Positions 6,660-14,188 of a stretch of 20,328 bases of DNA are shown in pieces. Source of the stretch: an uncultured Sphingopyxis sp. (GTDB taxonomy: Bacteria; Pseudomonadota; Alphaproteobacteria; Sphingomonadales; Sphingomonadaceae); the NCBI GenBank assembly GCA_936933955.1, contig CAKZIN010000077.1:1-20328 (forward strand), in the 5' to 3' direction. A model generated the notes under the pieces. The model was not told the DNA's origin. It saw nothing but the letters and a program-made list of their open reading frames with translations, and made no database searches. Every line of letters starts with the position of its first letter. The first letter of the stretch is position 1. The translations under genes and the position numbers were made by a program.

Positions 6660-7250
6660 ATGGAAATCATCCTGCTCGAACGTATCGAGAAGCTCGGCGG
6701 CATCGGCGATGTCGTGAACGTCAAGGACGGCTACGCGCGCAACTTCCTTCTTCCCAACAAGAAGGCGCTGCGCTCGAACGAGGCCAACAAGAAGGTGTTC
6801 GAAGCCAACCGCGCGCGGATCGAGGCGGACAACGCCGCTCGCCGTGACGACGCGTCGAAGCTCGCCGAAAAGGTGGAAGGCACGCAGGTCGTGCTCATCC
6901 GCCAGTCGTCGAACGCCGGCCAGCTGTACGGTTCGGTCAGCGTGCGCGACATTGTCGAAGCGCTCGCCGCGGAGGGTCACGACCACGTTACCCGTGCGAT
7001 GGTTGTGCTCGAACGTCCGATCAAGACCATCGGCATGTACGACGTGCGCGTGAACTTGCACCCGGAGGTCGCCTCGACCGTCCAGGTCAACGTCGCCCGC
7101 TCGCCGGAAGAGGCCGAGAAGCAGGCCCAGGGCATCAACGTGCTCGAAGAACAGTTCGCCGAAGCAGCCGCTGAAGAGCAGGCTGCGGCCAGCGAATTCC
7201 TTGAAGTGCAGGCTGAGGCCAGCGCCGAACAGGACGACGCCGCCGCCTGA
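6660..7250 (+). CDS. rplI: Large ribosomal subunit protein L9
   Basis: A 196-residue bL9 protein of the 50S subunit. The N-terminal domain has the diagnostic MEIILLERIEKLGGIGDVV and NVKDGYARNFLLPNKKAL (residues 20-37). A long helix follows (about 41-75), then the C-terminal domain with QLYGSVSVRDIVEAL and the IGMYDVRVNLHPEV strand. From about residue 155 there is an Ala/Glu-rich acidic tail (EEQFAEAAAEEQAAASEF), which makes it longer than the roughly 150 residues of E. coli L9, as is typical in alphaproteobacteria. AAGGAGCGGG precedes the ATG. It is last in the operon and is followed by a strong terminator. Confidence 0.97.
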   Translation: MEIILLERIEKLGGIGDVVNVKDGYARNFLLPNKKALRSNEANKKVFEANRARIEADNAARRDDASKLAEKVEGTQVVLIRQSSNAGQLYGSVSVRDIVEALAAEGHDHVTRAMVVLERPIKTIGMYDVRVNLHPEVASTVQVNVARSPEEAEKQAQGINVLEEQFAEAAAEEQAAASEFLEVQAEASAEQDDAAA

Positions 7251-7269
7251 CGCGCGAGCAACGCTTAAG

Positions 7270-7305
7270 AAAGAGGCCGCGCAGATCACCTGCGCGGCCT
7301 TTCTT
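7270..7305. terminator. Intrinsic terminator after rplI, probably bidirectional
   Basis: GGCCGCGCAG (7275-7284) pairs perfectly with CTGCGCGGCC (7290-7299) around the loop ATCAC, giving a 10-bp GC-rich stem extended by A-T pairs. It is followed by TTTCTT on the plus strand, and preceded by AAGAAAGA, which reads as a T-rich tract on the minus strand. It can therefore end rpsF-rpsR-rplI and also transcription arriving from the convergent dehydratase gene. Confidence 0.88.
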
Positions 7306-7430
7306 ATGGGCGCTGCGAACCAACCGTCGACACGCGAGATCCCACCCGATCTCAGGTAGCCGCAGTGCAAATACGCGATCGACGTTCTCGCACCGGCTAG
7401 CCACGAAACGCCGAGCGGAGCGGCGCCAGA

Positions 7431-9320
7431 TCAGTGGGTCGCGGGCTGGTACTGCTCCACTGTCTCGCGAAGCAATGCGACCAGTCGGTCAACATCGTTC
7501 TCCGCGATAGCATTTTCGATCGCGGCGAGTTGCGGAGCGAGCTGCTCCATCGGCACCATCAGCTCATTCGCCTTCATGATGCGCTCGTGCGGAGTGGGCT
7601 CCGGATTGTCCCCGATGAGCAGCTCTTCGTAGAGCTTCTCTCCTGGACGCAGCCCGGTGACGCGAATCTCGATGTCCCCGTCGGGCGTATGCTCGTCGCG
7701 TAGCCGCAGTCCCGACAGTTCGATCATGCGCTCGGCAAGGTCGCGGATGCGGACAGGCTCGCCCATATCGAGCACGAACACCTCACCCCCCTGCGCCATC
7801 GCGCCCGCCTGGACAACGAGCTCGGCCGCTTCGGGAATGGTCATGAAGTAGCGGGTAATGCCGTTGTCCGTCAGCGTGATGGGGCCACCATGCTTGATCT
7901 GCTCGCGGAACAGGGGGATGACCGACCCGCTCGAGCCCAGCACGTTGCCGAAACGAACCATCGAGAAGATCGTCCCGCCCGCTCCCTGTTCGGCGGCCAT
8001 CGCCTGAAGGATCAGCTCGGCCAGCCGCTTGCTCGCGCCCATCACGTTGGTCGGCCGCACGGCTTTGTCCGTCGAGATAAGGATGAAGCGTTCGACACCC
8101 GCCTCTCGCGCGATCGTCGCGATGATGCGGGTGCCGATTGCGTTGTTGAGGAGACCGGCGACGACGTTCGCCTCGACCAGCGGAACATGCTTGAACGCCG
8201 CCGCGTGGAACAGGGTATGCGGCTTTTCCGCGGCGAGGATTGCTCGCATCCGCGCCGCGTCCGTGACCGACGCCAGCCGTGGAACGATCACCGGGGTGCT
8301 GGCATCATCGCGCCGCCGCAACAGATCGCGTTCGATCTCGTAAAGGTTGAACTCGCTCGAATCGACGATCACAAGCCGAGCCGCGCCTTCCGCCAGCGCC
8401 TGCCGCGAAAGCGCAGACCCGATCGAGCCCCCTGCCCCGGTTATTAGCACCGTCTTGCCCCGGATCGACCGGCCGAGCAGCTCCGGGTCCGGCGCGACGG
8501 GATCGCGTCCGAGCAAGTCCTCGATCTCCACCTCGCGCAGGTCGCCGATGGTGATGCGGCCGTGGACGATGTCGTGGAGGCCGGGGAGCGTTCGAACGGT
8601 GACGCCGGTTGGGCGAATCTTGTCGGTAATCTCTTGCCGACGCCTGCGAGAGACGGATGGCAGCGCCAGGATCACGTCGCTGATGTCGTTCTCGACGATC
8701 TTTCGAGAGATCTGCTCGCTGTCGAAAATCGGCACGCCGGCCAGGATTCGGCCGTGTAGGGTCGGATCGTCATCGACGAAGCACACCACCCGCGTGCGCC
8801 CGTCACGCTCCATCGCCCCTGCCACCTGACGCCCTGCATCCCCGGCGCCGTAAATCATCATCCGATGCGATGGCCCCTCACGCGGCCCGATGATCGCGCG
8901 CGAGGGAGACAAATACTGCCTCGCCAGCGCCCTCGAGGTGATCAGCAGCAGGAACAGAACGATCGGCTGTATCAGCCCGAGCGTGCGCGGAACCCCGTGA
9001 AAGCCGACGACGGTAAACAGCGCCACCGACAGTGCGGCGTAACCTGCGACAGCACGCGCCATGTCAAACATCGACGACCAGCCGCTGTAGCGGATGATCG
9101 CGCGGTAGAGCCCACCGAAATGCAGGGCGATCGGCGCATAGATCGGCGCCACGACAAACGGGAGCCACTGGCTTCCCTGCGGGCGAACCCACTCCCCCAA
9201 CCGAAGGTAGTAGGCGATCGCAACGCTCAGCACGCACGATGCAATGTCGATCGCCAGCACCAAGCTCAGCTTGATACGCCTAGGGAGCTGAATCAGGCCC
9301 GCGCCGCGTGTCGTGCCCAT
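7431..9320 (-). CDS. CapD/FlaA1-type nucleoside-diphosphate-sugar dehydratase/epimerase, membrane-bound
   Basis: A 629-residue long-form member of the CapD/WbpM/PglF/FlaA1 group. These enzymes convert UDP-GlcNAc to 4-keto-6-deoxy sugars for surface polysaccharides or glycans. Residues 15-130 hold about four membrane helices. A first Rossmann-like domain has YGAGDAG (157-163). The catalytic short-chain-dehydrogenase domain starts at about 288 with VLITGAGGSIGSALS, followed by HAAAFKHVPLVE (372-383), ISTDKAVRPTNVMGASKR (415-432) and RFGNVLGSSGSVIPLF. The usual YxxxK is MGASK (427-431), the Met-for-Tyr form typical of the family. ATG at 9320 is preferred; an in-frame TTG at 9371 has no spaced ribosome site. 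It lies 66 bases after rpoZ, with no glycosyltransferase gene nearby, so the exact sugar is unknown. Confidence 0.9.
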   Translation of the reverse strand: MGTTRGAGLIQLPRRIKLSLVLAIDIASCVLSVAIAYYLRLGEWVRPQGSQWLPFVVAPIYAPIALHFGGLYRAIIRYSGWSSMFDMARAVAGYAALSVALFTVVGFHGVPRTLGLIQPIVLFLLLITSRALARQYLSPSRAIIGPREGPSHRMMIYGAGDAGRQVAGAMERDGRTRVVCFVDDDPTLHGRILAGVPIFDSEQISRKIVENDISDVILALPSVSRRRRQEITDKIRPTGVTVRTLPGLHDIVHGRITIGDLREVEIEDLLGRDPVAPDPELLGRSIRGKTVLITGAGGSIGSALSRQALAEGAARLVIVDSSEFNLYEIERDLLRRRDDASTPVIVPRLASVTDAARMRAILAAEKPHTLFHAAAFKHVPLVEANVVAGLLNNAIGTRIIATIAREAGVERFILISTDKAVRPTNVMGASKRLAELILQAMAAEQGAGGTIFSMVRFGNVLGSSGSVIPLFREQIKHGGPITLTDNGITRYFMTIPEAAELVVQAGAMAQGGEVFVLDMGEPVRIRDLAERMIELSGLRLRDEHTPDGDIEIRVTGLRPGEKLYEELLIGDNPEPTPHERIMKANELMVPMEQLAPQLAAIENAIAENDVDRLVALLRETVEQYQPATH

Positions 9321-9340
9321 GGGGATCCCTGCTCGGCCGC

Positions 9341-9367
9341 CACCGGGACGGAAACCTCCGCCCCGTG
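9341..9367 (-). other. Hairpin between rpoZ and the dehydratase gene
   Basis: Read on the minus strand, CACGGGGCGGA pairs with TCCGTCCCGGTG, with one bulged base and one T-G pair, around a four-base loop. There is no T-tract after it. It lies between the rpoZ stop and the dehydratase ATG, so it could be a partial terminator or an mRNA processing or stability element that lowers expression of the downstream gene. Confidence 0.3.
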
Positions 9368-9386
9368 CCAACCTTCGCCCGAAAGC

Positions 9387-9728
9387 TTATTCGTACTCGC
9401 CAACCCCGGCGGTGGGACGCGGCGGAGCGGCAGCGGTCACGCGCAGGGCTTCGGCCGAACGCGCGATGTTGCCGATCTCATCCGGCGAATCATCGTCGTC
9501 GAGCAGAACCTTCTGGTGGCCGCCAATCAGCGCGGCCTCCATGTCGTCCGGACGCACCGTTTCTTCGGCGATTTCACGGAGGGCAACCACCGGATTCTTA
9601 TCGCGATCGCGGTCGATGGTGAGCTCCGAACCGCCGGAAATGTCACGTGCGCGCTGTGCCGCGAACAGGACGAGGTTGAAGCGGTTCGGGATTTTGTCGA
9701 CGCAATCTTCGACCGTCACGCGCGCCAT
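9387..9728 (-). CDS. rpoZ: RNA polymerase omega subunit
   Basis: A 113-residue omega subunit, which binds the beta-prime subunit and helps RNA polymerase assembly; in many bacteria it forms part of a ppGpp site. The conserved start MARVTVEDCVDKIPNRFNLV is followed by FAAQRARDIS and by KNPVVALREIAEETV (44-58), the omega signature. The rest, from about residue 75, is an acidic linker (LLDDDDSPDE) and a variable Ala/Pro-rich end. AAGGAG lies seven bases before the ATG, and a plausible promoter lies about 45 bases upstream. In many alphaproteobacteria rpoZ is next to a RelA/SpoT gene; here it is not. Confidence 0.96.
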   Translation of the reverse strand: MARVTVEDCVDKIPNRFNLVLFAAQRARDISGGSELTIDRDRDKNPVVALREIAEETVRPDDMEAALIGGHQKVLLDDDDSPDEIGNIARSAEALRVTAAAPPRPTAGVGEYE

Positions 9729-9770
9729 GCGGCGGTGCTCCTTGAAACTATGCCGTTCGGAAAGGAGCGC

Positions 9771-9799
9771 CGAATATGCCGCACGCGTCCCAAAGTCAA
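9771..9799 (-). promoter_or_regulatory. Sigma-70-type promoter of rpoZ
   Basis: On the minus strand TTGACT (9799-9794) is followed, after exactly 17 bases, by TATTCG (9776-9771). The -35 box matches five of six consensus positions and the -10 box three of six. Transcription would start near 9764, leaving a leader of about 35 bases that holds the AAGGAG ribosome site. It is the best housekeeping promoter in the window. Confidence 0.55.
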
Positions 9800-9833
9800 C
9801 GAATTCCGCCCTATGGTGGGCACCGGCCCTCGC

Positions 9834-10445
9834 TTATTTGTGCGCCCAAAAGAGGTAGCAGGGGGGCACGTTTATCCACTCAAAGCCGTCGTCGATCGAC
9901 CCGAAACTGGCGAGATAGTCGCGCGCCTTGCGCCGAAATTGATAGACCAGGAAAGTGCCACCGGGCCGAAGCACGCGGTGCGTCGCTTCCGCGATTGCCG
10001 GACCCACGCCTTCGGGCAACGTCGAGAATGGGAGGCCCGAAATCACCTGGTCCGCCGCGTCGAAGCCGTGCGCTTCCACAATCGCCTCAACATCCGCTGC
10101 CGACCCGTGCACGGGCAGAAAGCGACTGTCGGCGATCTCGCGCCGGAGATAGCGAATGAAATCCTCGTTGGTGTCGATCGCGATCAGCGCCGCGTCGCCG
10201 CGAAGCCGGTCGAGGATCGGACGCGAGAAAGTGCCGACGCCGGGGCCATATTCGACGAACAGCTTCACCTCGTCCCACGGCACGCGAGAGAGCATGTGGT
10301 CGATAAGCTGAGGCGAGGAGGGGATGATCGACCCGACCATCACCGGATGCTTCACAAAGCCTTTGAGGAACATGCCCCACGGCCCCATCGCGCGCACCAA
10401 TCGATCCAATCCGCGCGCGGGCAGACGCTCCTCCGTTCGAAGCAT
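9834..10445 (-). CDS. Class I SAM-dependent methyltransferase, PmtA-like
   Basis: A 203-residue class I methyltransferase. The N-terminal part, GMFLKGFVKHPVMVGSIIPS (24-43), is a basic/amphipathic segment like that which anchors bacterial phospholipid N-methyltransferases (PmtA) to membranes. Motif I is VEYGPGVGTF (64-73), the acidic residue after strand 2 is Asp91 (IAIDTNEDFI), GSAADVEAI follows, and the motif IV equivalent is DQVISGLPFSTLP (132-144), again PmtA-like (VVSGLP). If so, it would methylate phosphatidylethanolamine towards phosphatidylcholine using SAM. The same fold includes KsgA-like rRNA dimethylases, so the substrate is unproven. A 105-base gap separates it from rpoZ, which has its own promoter. 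It is divergent from lptF. Confidence 0.8.
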   Translation of the reverse strand: MLRTEERLPARGLDRLVRAMGPWGMFLKGFVKHPVMVGSIIPSSPQLIDHMLSRVPWDEVKLFVEYGPGVGTFSRPILDRLRGDAALIAIDTNEDFIRYLRREIADSRFLPVHGSAADVEAIVEAHGFDAADQVISGLPFSTLPEGVGPAIAEATHRVLRPGGTFLVYQFRRKARDYLASFGSIDDGFEWINVPPCYLFWAHK

Positions 10446-10637
10446 GGTCGGCGCACATCCTTGCCTGAGGAGCGCAATCGTGGCGCCCGGGGGAAGCGGT
10501 TGCCTTTACAGAAAGGTCGCGTCGTTTCAACCGGGCCTCGCCATCACGCGCTGCCGGAGAGCCGAGCCCCCTTTGCCGCAGCCACGCTTTGCGGTAGTCG
10601 CCGCGGCGAACCGTTCCTCCCGCGAAAGCGCCCTTCC
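10446..10637. promoter_or_regulatory. Divergent region between the methyltransferase gene and lptF
   Basis: These 192 bases separate two divergent genes and must contain their promoters. I see no convincing -35/-10 pair on either strand. The lptF frame stays open through the whole stretch, with in-frame TTG codons at 10461 and 10500, but the translation is Arg/Pro-rich and unlike LptF. GGGGGAAG lies just before the second TTG. No other small gene is apparent. Confidence 0.35.
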
Positions 10638-11843
10638 CTGCTGCGCAAGCTCTCCTGGACCGCGATCGATCGCTACATCGCCCGCCTCATCGCGGCCCCG
10701 CTAGCCGGGACGATGCTGCTCGCCGCGATGCTGCTGGTGCTCGACCGCATGCTGCGGCTGTTCGATTTTGTGGCGACCGAAGGGGGACCGGTCAGCGTCG
10801 TCTGGCGAATGCTCGCCAACCTCCTCCCGGAATATCTGAGCCTCGGCATCCCGATCGGGCTGACCATGGGGATACTGTTAGCATTCCGAAAGCTCGCGAC
10901 ATCGAGCGAGCTCGACACCATGCGCGCAGTTGGTCTCGGCTACACGCAGCTTCTGAAAGCGCCCTACGCCTATGCGCTGGCGCTCGCCGCGATCAACCTC
11001 GCCATCGTCGGCTTCGTGCAGCCGGTCGCCAAATATGCTTATGAGGGACTGCGCTACGAGCTTCGAACGGGCGCGCTCGGGGCTTCGATCAAGGTCGGCG
11101 AGTTCGTCCGCATGGGCGACCGCTTGACGCTGCGGGTCGAGCGGAGCGAAAATGACGGGCAAAAGCTCAGCGGCATTTTCGCGCGGGTGCGGCTTGGGAG
11201 CGGGCAGAGCGTCGCAGCAAGCGCGTCGAGCGGCCGGTTCCTGGCGAGCGCAGATCGCAACAGCATCGTCCTTCGCCTGACCGACGGCATGCTAGTGCAT
11301 GACGGGCCGGGTTTCACCACGCCCCGCACGCTCACCTTCTCAAGTCATGACTTCCCGATCGACCTTCCTCAAAGCGAGCGCTTCCGAACCCGTGGCGAGG
11401 GCGATCAGGAGTTGACGCTGCCCGAGCTGGTGCGCGTCGGCGGCGACGAACGCACGCCCGATGCGCAGCGGCTGGTGGCTCAAGCCAACTTCCATTTCCG
11501 GCTGGTCGAGGTCGCGGCGATGTTCGTCCTGCCGCTGCTGGCCATCGCGCTCGCCGTCCCGCCGAAGCGTTCGACTTCCGCGCTCGGCGTGTTCCTCGCG
11601 ATCATCCTGCTCGTCGCGCAGCACAAGGTGAACGAATATACCGCGAGCGTTGCTGCGCTGGGGCTGGTCGACGCGGCGCTCGCGCTGTGGGCGCCATTCG
11701 TGGCCTTTACGTTGTTCTATGGCTGGATGTTCTACACCCTCGCCTACAAGCCCGGGGGCCAGCCCATCGGCGCTCTGGAGCGTGTGTTCGCCGGGCTTGG
11801 CGCGCGGGTTCGTCGCTGGCGGAAGCGGCGGGCGCCGGCATGA
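10638..11843 (+). CDS. lptF: LptF, permease of the LPS-type envelope lipid exporter
   Basis: About 401 residues. LptF with LptG forms the transmembrane part of the LptB2FG ABC exporter, which pulls lipid from the outer face of the inner membrane into the LptC-A-D bridge. Visible: the start IDRYIARLIAAPLAGTMLLA, LLVLDRMLRLFDFV, NLLPEYLSLGIPIGLTMGIL (61-80) and ELDTMRAVGLGYTQLLKAPY (91-110); a periplasmic jellyroll-like domain (about 140-290); and the C-terminal helices from about 295. The start is unclear: no ATG, GTG or TTG lies where the family begins. CTG at 10638 or 10641 fits best; ATG at 10713 would cut helix 1; the TTGs at 10461 and 10500 would add 59 or 46 odd residues. The stop overlaps the lptG ATG. 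Confidence 0.9.
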   Translation: MLRKLSWTAIDRYIARLIAAPLAGTMLLAAMLLVLDRMLRLFDFVATEGGPVSVVWRMLANLLPEYLSLGIPIGLTMGILLAFRKLATSSELDTMRAVGLGYTQLLKAPYAYALALAAINLAIVGFVQPVAKYAYEGLRYELRTGALGASIKVGEFVRMGDRLTLRVERSENDGQKLSGIFARVRLGSGQSVAASASSGRFLASADRNSIVLRLTDGMLVHDGPGFTTPRTLTFSSHDFPIDLPQSERFRTRGEGDQELTLPELVRVGGDERTPDAQRLVAQANFHFRLVEVAAMFVLPLLAIALAVPPKRSTSALGVFLAIILLVAQHKVNEYTASVAALGLVDAALALWAPFVAFTLFYGWMFYTLAYKPGGQPIGALERVFAGLGARVRRWRKRRAPA

Positions 11844-12940
11844 ACTTCCTGCGCTTTTTCCCCTCGCGCCGTATCGCCTGGTACATGGCCAAGCTGTTCC
11901 TGACACGCAGCTTTGCCATTCTGGCGATGCTGGTGCTGGTGCTGCAAACGCTCGACCTCCTAACCGAGAGCGCAAAAATCCTCGCCACGCCGGGCAATGG
12001 CGATGCGGAGATATGGCGTTACGTTACGCTGCGCACGCCGCAGATCGTCGCGACCTTTCTGCCCTTTTCCGTCTTGCTCGGCACATTGCTGACGCTGGTC
12101 ACACTCAACCAGAACAGCGAGGTGACTGCCATGAAGGCCGGAGGCATGTCGGCGCACCAAATCCTTGCGCCGCTGTTCCTCGCCGCGCTGTTCGTCGCGG
12201 GGCTAAGCTTTGCGTTCAACGACCGCGTCGTCGCTCCGGCGAGCGGAACGCTGACTGCATGGGAGCGCGTCGAGTTTCGCGATCTGCCGCGCGATACCAG
12301 CGTGCGCAGCAATCTGTGGGTGCGCAGCGGCGACACGTTGATCGCTGCCGATTTCACCGAGGGTGTCGGTGCGAACTTCCGCGCGAGCGGTGTCAGCCTG
12401 TACCAGCGCGAGGGCGACCGGGTCTCCTCGATCCTCACTGCTCGCAGCGCGCGGATGGTAGCGCCGGGTCGGTGGGAGTTCACAGATGCGCGGCGCTTTG
12501 ACCCTGTCAGCGGGCGGGTCGACACGCTCGGCACTGTGACCATGCCGTTCGACATGACGCCGGAGCGGCTGACGCTGGAAGCGGTCGATGGCGAAGCACT
12601 GGGCGCCGCTGACCTGAAGCGCGCGATCGCGGCGCTCGACGCCGCCGGACGTCCGACTCAGGAGCTCAAGACCGCGCTGCAGGCCAAGTTCGCCGGTCCG
12701 CTGTCGGCGATCCTGATGCCTCTGCTTGGGGCGATCGCAGGCATGGGGCTTGCTCGCTCGGGAAAGACGCTGGTGCGGGCCGCGATCGGGATGGCGCTTG
12801 GTTTCGGTTACTTCGTGGCGAGCAACTTCGGTATCGCGATGGGCAACCTCGGCGCCTATCCGCCTTGGCTCGCTGCGTGGGGGCCGTTCCTTCTCTTCGC
12901 GATGATCGGCGAGCTGGTGCTGCTGCGCAGCGAAGAGTGA
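11840..12940 (+). CDS. lptG: LptG, permease of the LPS-type envelope lipid exporter
   Basis: A 366-residue partner of LptF in the LptB2FG exporter of the inner membrane. It shows the family pattern: RRIAWYMAKLFLTRSFAIL (10-28) as helix 1; LLTLVTLNQNSEVTAMKAGG (about 87-106), the cytoplasmic coupling region that contacts the LptB ATPase; a periplasmic beta domain in the middle (about 130-260); and C-terminal helices with KFAGPLSAILMPLLGAIAGM. Length is normal. ATG overlaps the lptF stop as ATGA, so the two are co-translated. It ends four bases before the stop of the convergent desaturase gene, so there is no room for a separate terminator. Confidence 0.93.
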   Translation: MNFLRFFPSRRIAWYMAKLFLTRSFAILAMLVLVLQTLDLLTESAKILATPGNGDAEIWRYVTLRTPQIVATFLPFSVLLGTLLTLVTLNQNSEVTAMKAGGMSAHQILAPLFLAALFVAGLSFAFNDRVVAPASGTLTAWERVEFRDLPRDTSVRSNLWVRSGDTLIAADFTEGVGANFRASGVSLYQREGDRVSSILTARSARMVAPGRWEFTDARRFDPVSGRVDTLGTVTMPFDMTPERLTLEAVDGEALGAADLKRAIAALDAAGRPTQELKTALQAKFAGPLSAILMPLLGAIAGMGLARSGKTLVRAAIGMALGFGYFVASNFGIAMGNLGAYPPWLAAWGPFLLFAMIGELVLLRSEE

Positions 12941-12944
12941 TCCG

Positions 12945-14099
12945 TCACCGCCGCCGGGGCTCGGTGCGGTAACTGCGAACCGGCGCGGTCACCAGCCGAG
13001 TCACCAGCCCCGGCAGCCCCGGGTAGTTGGCGAGGTGATATTTGCTTTCGACACCCAGCGCCGCCTTGAGCCGGCGATGCGCTTCGCCCAGCCCATGATA
13101 GGGAACGCCCGGAAGCAGGTGATGCAGAGCGTGATAGCGCAGCCCCACCGGCGCCCACACCGCGGGGAGAAGTGCGGGAGGCGGCACGTTGACGCTATCG
13201 AGATATTGCTCGGTGACGCTCATCACCTCGCCGTCATTATCCCACAAATGCGCGACGAGTGTGCGAACCTGGTTGAGCACCAGCGACCCCGAGACGATTC
13301 CGAGCGCGATCAGGAACGCGCCAAGCGGGATGAGGCCGGTCGCCACGGCGCCGATCAGGAACATCGCCCACAGGCTCGCAAGCGTTTCCAGCACGACCCA
13401 CTCGCGCTTCGCGGTTCCCTCCGCCGGGCGGCGGCGGAAGTCGGGGTTGATCACCAGCCCGGAGTAACGCTCGACCACCAGCTTGCGGAGCGGCGGCACG
13501 GCCAGCGACAGCGGCGACAGGATACCGTACCGCACCAGAAGTGCGAGCGGCCCCAATGCCGACACGACCACGAAAAGCGGCACCGTCCAAGGCTTCATCC
13601 GCGCTAAGGGAAGATATTCAGGGTCCTCGATCGTCCCGTAGCGGGTCTTGGCGTGGTGGAGGTTGTGAATCCCCTCGTACATAAAGGACGGGATCAAGAG
13701 CGGAATCCCGACGACAAGGTTATAGCCCCACCAGAAGCCCGGCACCTGCGCGCGCTTCATGTGCGTGATCTCGTGGATGAAGCTCCCGGCGCGATAGAGT
13801 GCGAGGATCGACACGAACGCGGCAAAGATCGCCAGCGGAATATTGTCGACCAGCATCGCGGCAGCCATCGCGCCGTAGCCGATCGCTGCCGAGCCCAGAA
13901 AATCTGCCCAGTAGATCGACGGCTTAGCGACATTCAGGTCGCGCGTCAGCTCCGCCGCCTTCCGCAGCATCTCCCTATCTTCGGGGGCGCGGCTGGGGCG
14001 CGAGGATGGGTGCGTCTCCACGCCCGCCGCATCCGCATCCTTTACCGCTTCTTCCACGCCGGGGATCATCGCCCCGCCCATCGTCGAACTCATCGTCAC
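12945..14099 (-). CDS. Membrane fatty acid desaturase family protein
   Basis: A 384-residue integral-membrane, di-iron desaturase/hydroxylase. The histidine boxes are HEITH (109-113), HNLHH (145-149) and HALHHLLPGVPYH (323-335), the last with the extra histidines expected for metal binding. Four hydrophobic segments are visible near 68-101, 125-141, 174-203 and 245-275. Residues 1-55 form a hydrophilic cytoplasmic start. The enzyme would introduce a double bond or hydroxyl in a lipid chain, using oxygen and an electron donor. GTG at 14099 has CGAGGA six bases upstream; the ATG at 14093 is a close alternative. It is divergent from the YghO-like gene. Substrate unknown: phospholipid acyl chain, carotenoid-like or sphingoid chain are all possible. 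Confidence 0.87.
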   Translation of the reverse strand: MTMSSTMGGAMIPGVEEAVKDADAAGVETHPSSRPSRAPEDREMLRKAAELTRDLNVAKPSIYWADFLGSAAIGYGAMAAAMLVDNIPLAIFAAFVSILALYRAGSFIHEITHMKRAQVPGFWWGYNLVVGIPLLIPSFMYEGIHNLHHAKTRYGTIEDPEYLPLARMKPWTVPLFVVVSALGPLALLVRYGILSPLSLAVPPLRKLVVERYSGLVINPDFRRRPAEGTAKREWVVLETLASLWAMFLIGAVATGLIPLGAFLIALGIVSGSLVLNQVRTLVAHLWDNDGEVMSVTEQYLDSVNVPPPALLPAVWAPVGLRYHALHHLLPGVPYHGLGEAHRRLKAALGVESKYHLANYPGLPGLVTRLVTAPVRSYRTEPRRR

Positions 14100-14109
14100 T
14101 TACGTCCTC

Positions 14110-14123
14110 GGTGAACCTTCACC
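14110..14123. promoter_or_regulatory. Inverted repeat in the desaturase/YghO-like divergent region
   Basis: GGTGAACCTTCACC is a perfect inverted repeat of two 6-base arms around CC. It lies 10 bases upstream of the desaturase start and 65 bases upstream of the acyltransferase ATG, so a dimeric regulator there could affect both. It is short enough to arise by chance. Confidence 0.3.
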
Positions 14124-14188
14124 CGCTTGAAGCAGCGCTGGCAGGCGCCTACCCCGGCAGGTGTCAGGTCGTCGGGAGATCATATAGG

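Noticed and set aside
8865..10637. A plus-strand frame open for about 590 codons opposite the dehydratase, rpoZ and methyltransferase genes and continuous with lptF.
   Set aside because: Over the dehydratase it is codon-in-register antisense, where a stop would need TTA, CTA or TCA in the real gene; these are rare in GC-rich DNA. The translation is Arg/His/Gln-rich without domain signals, while the minus-strand genes have clear families.
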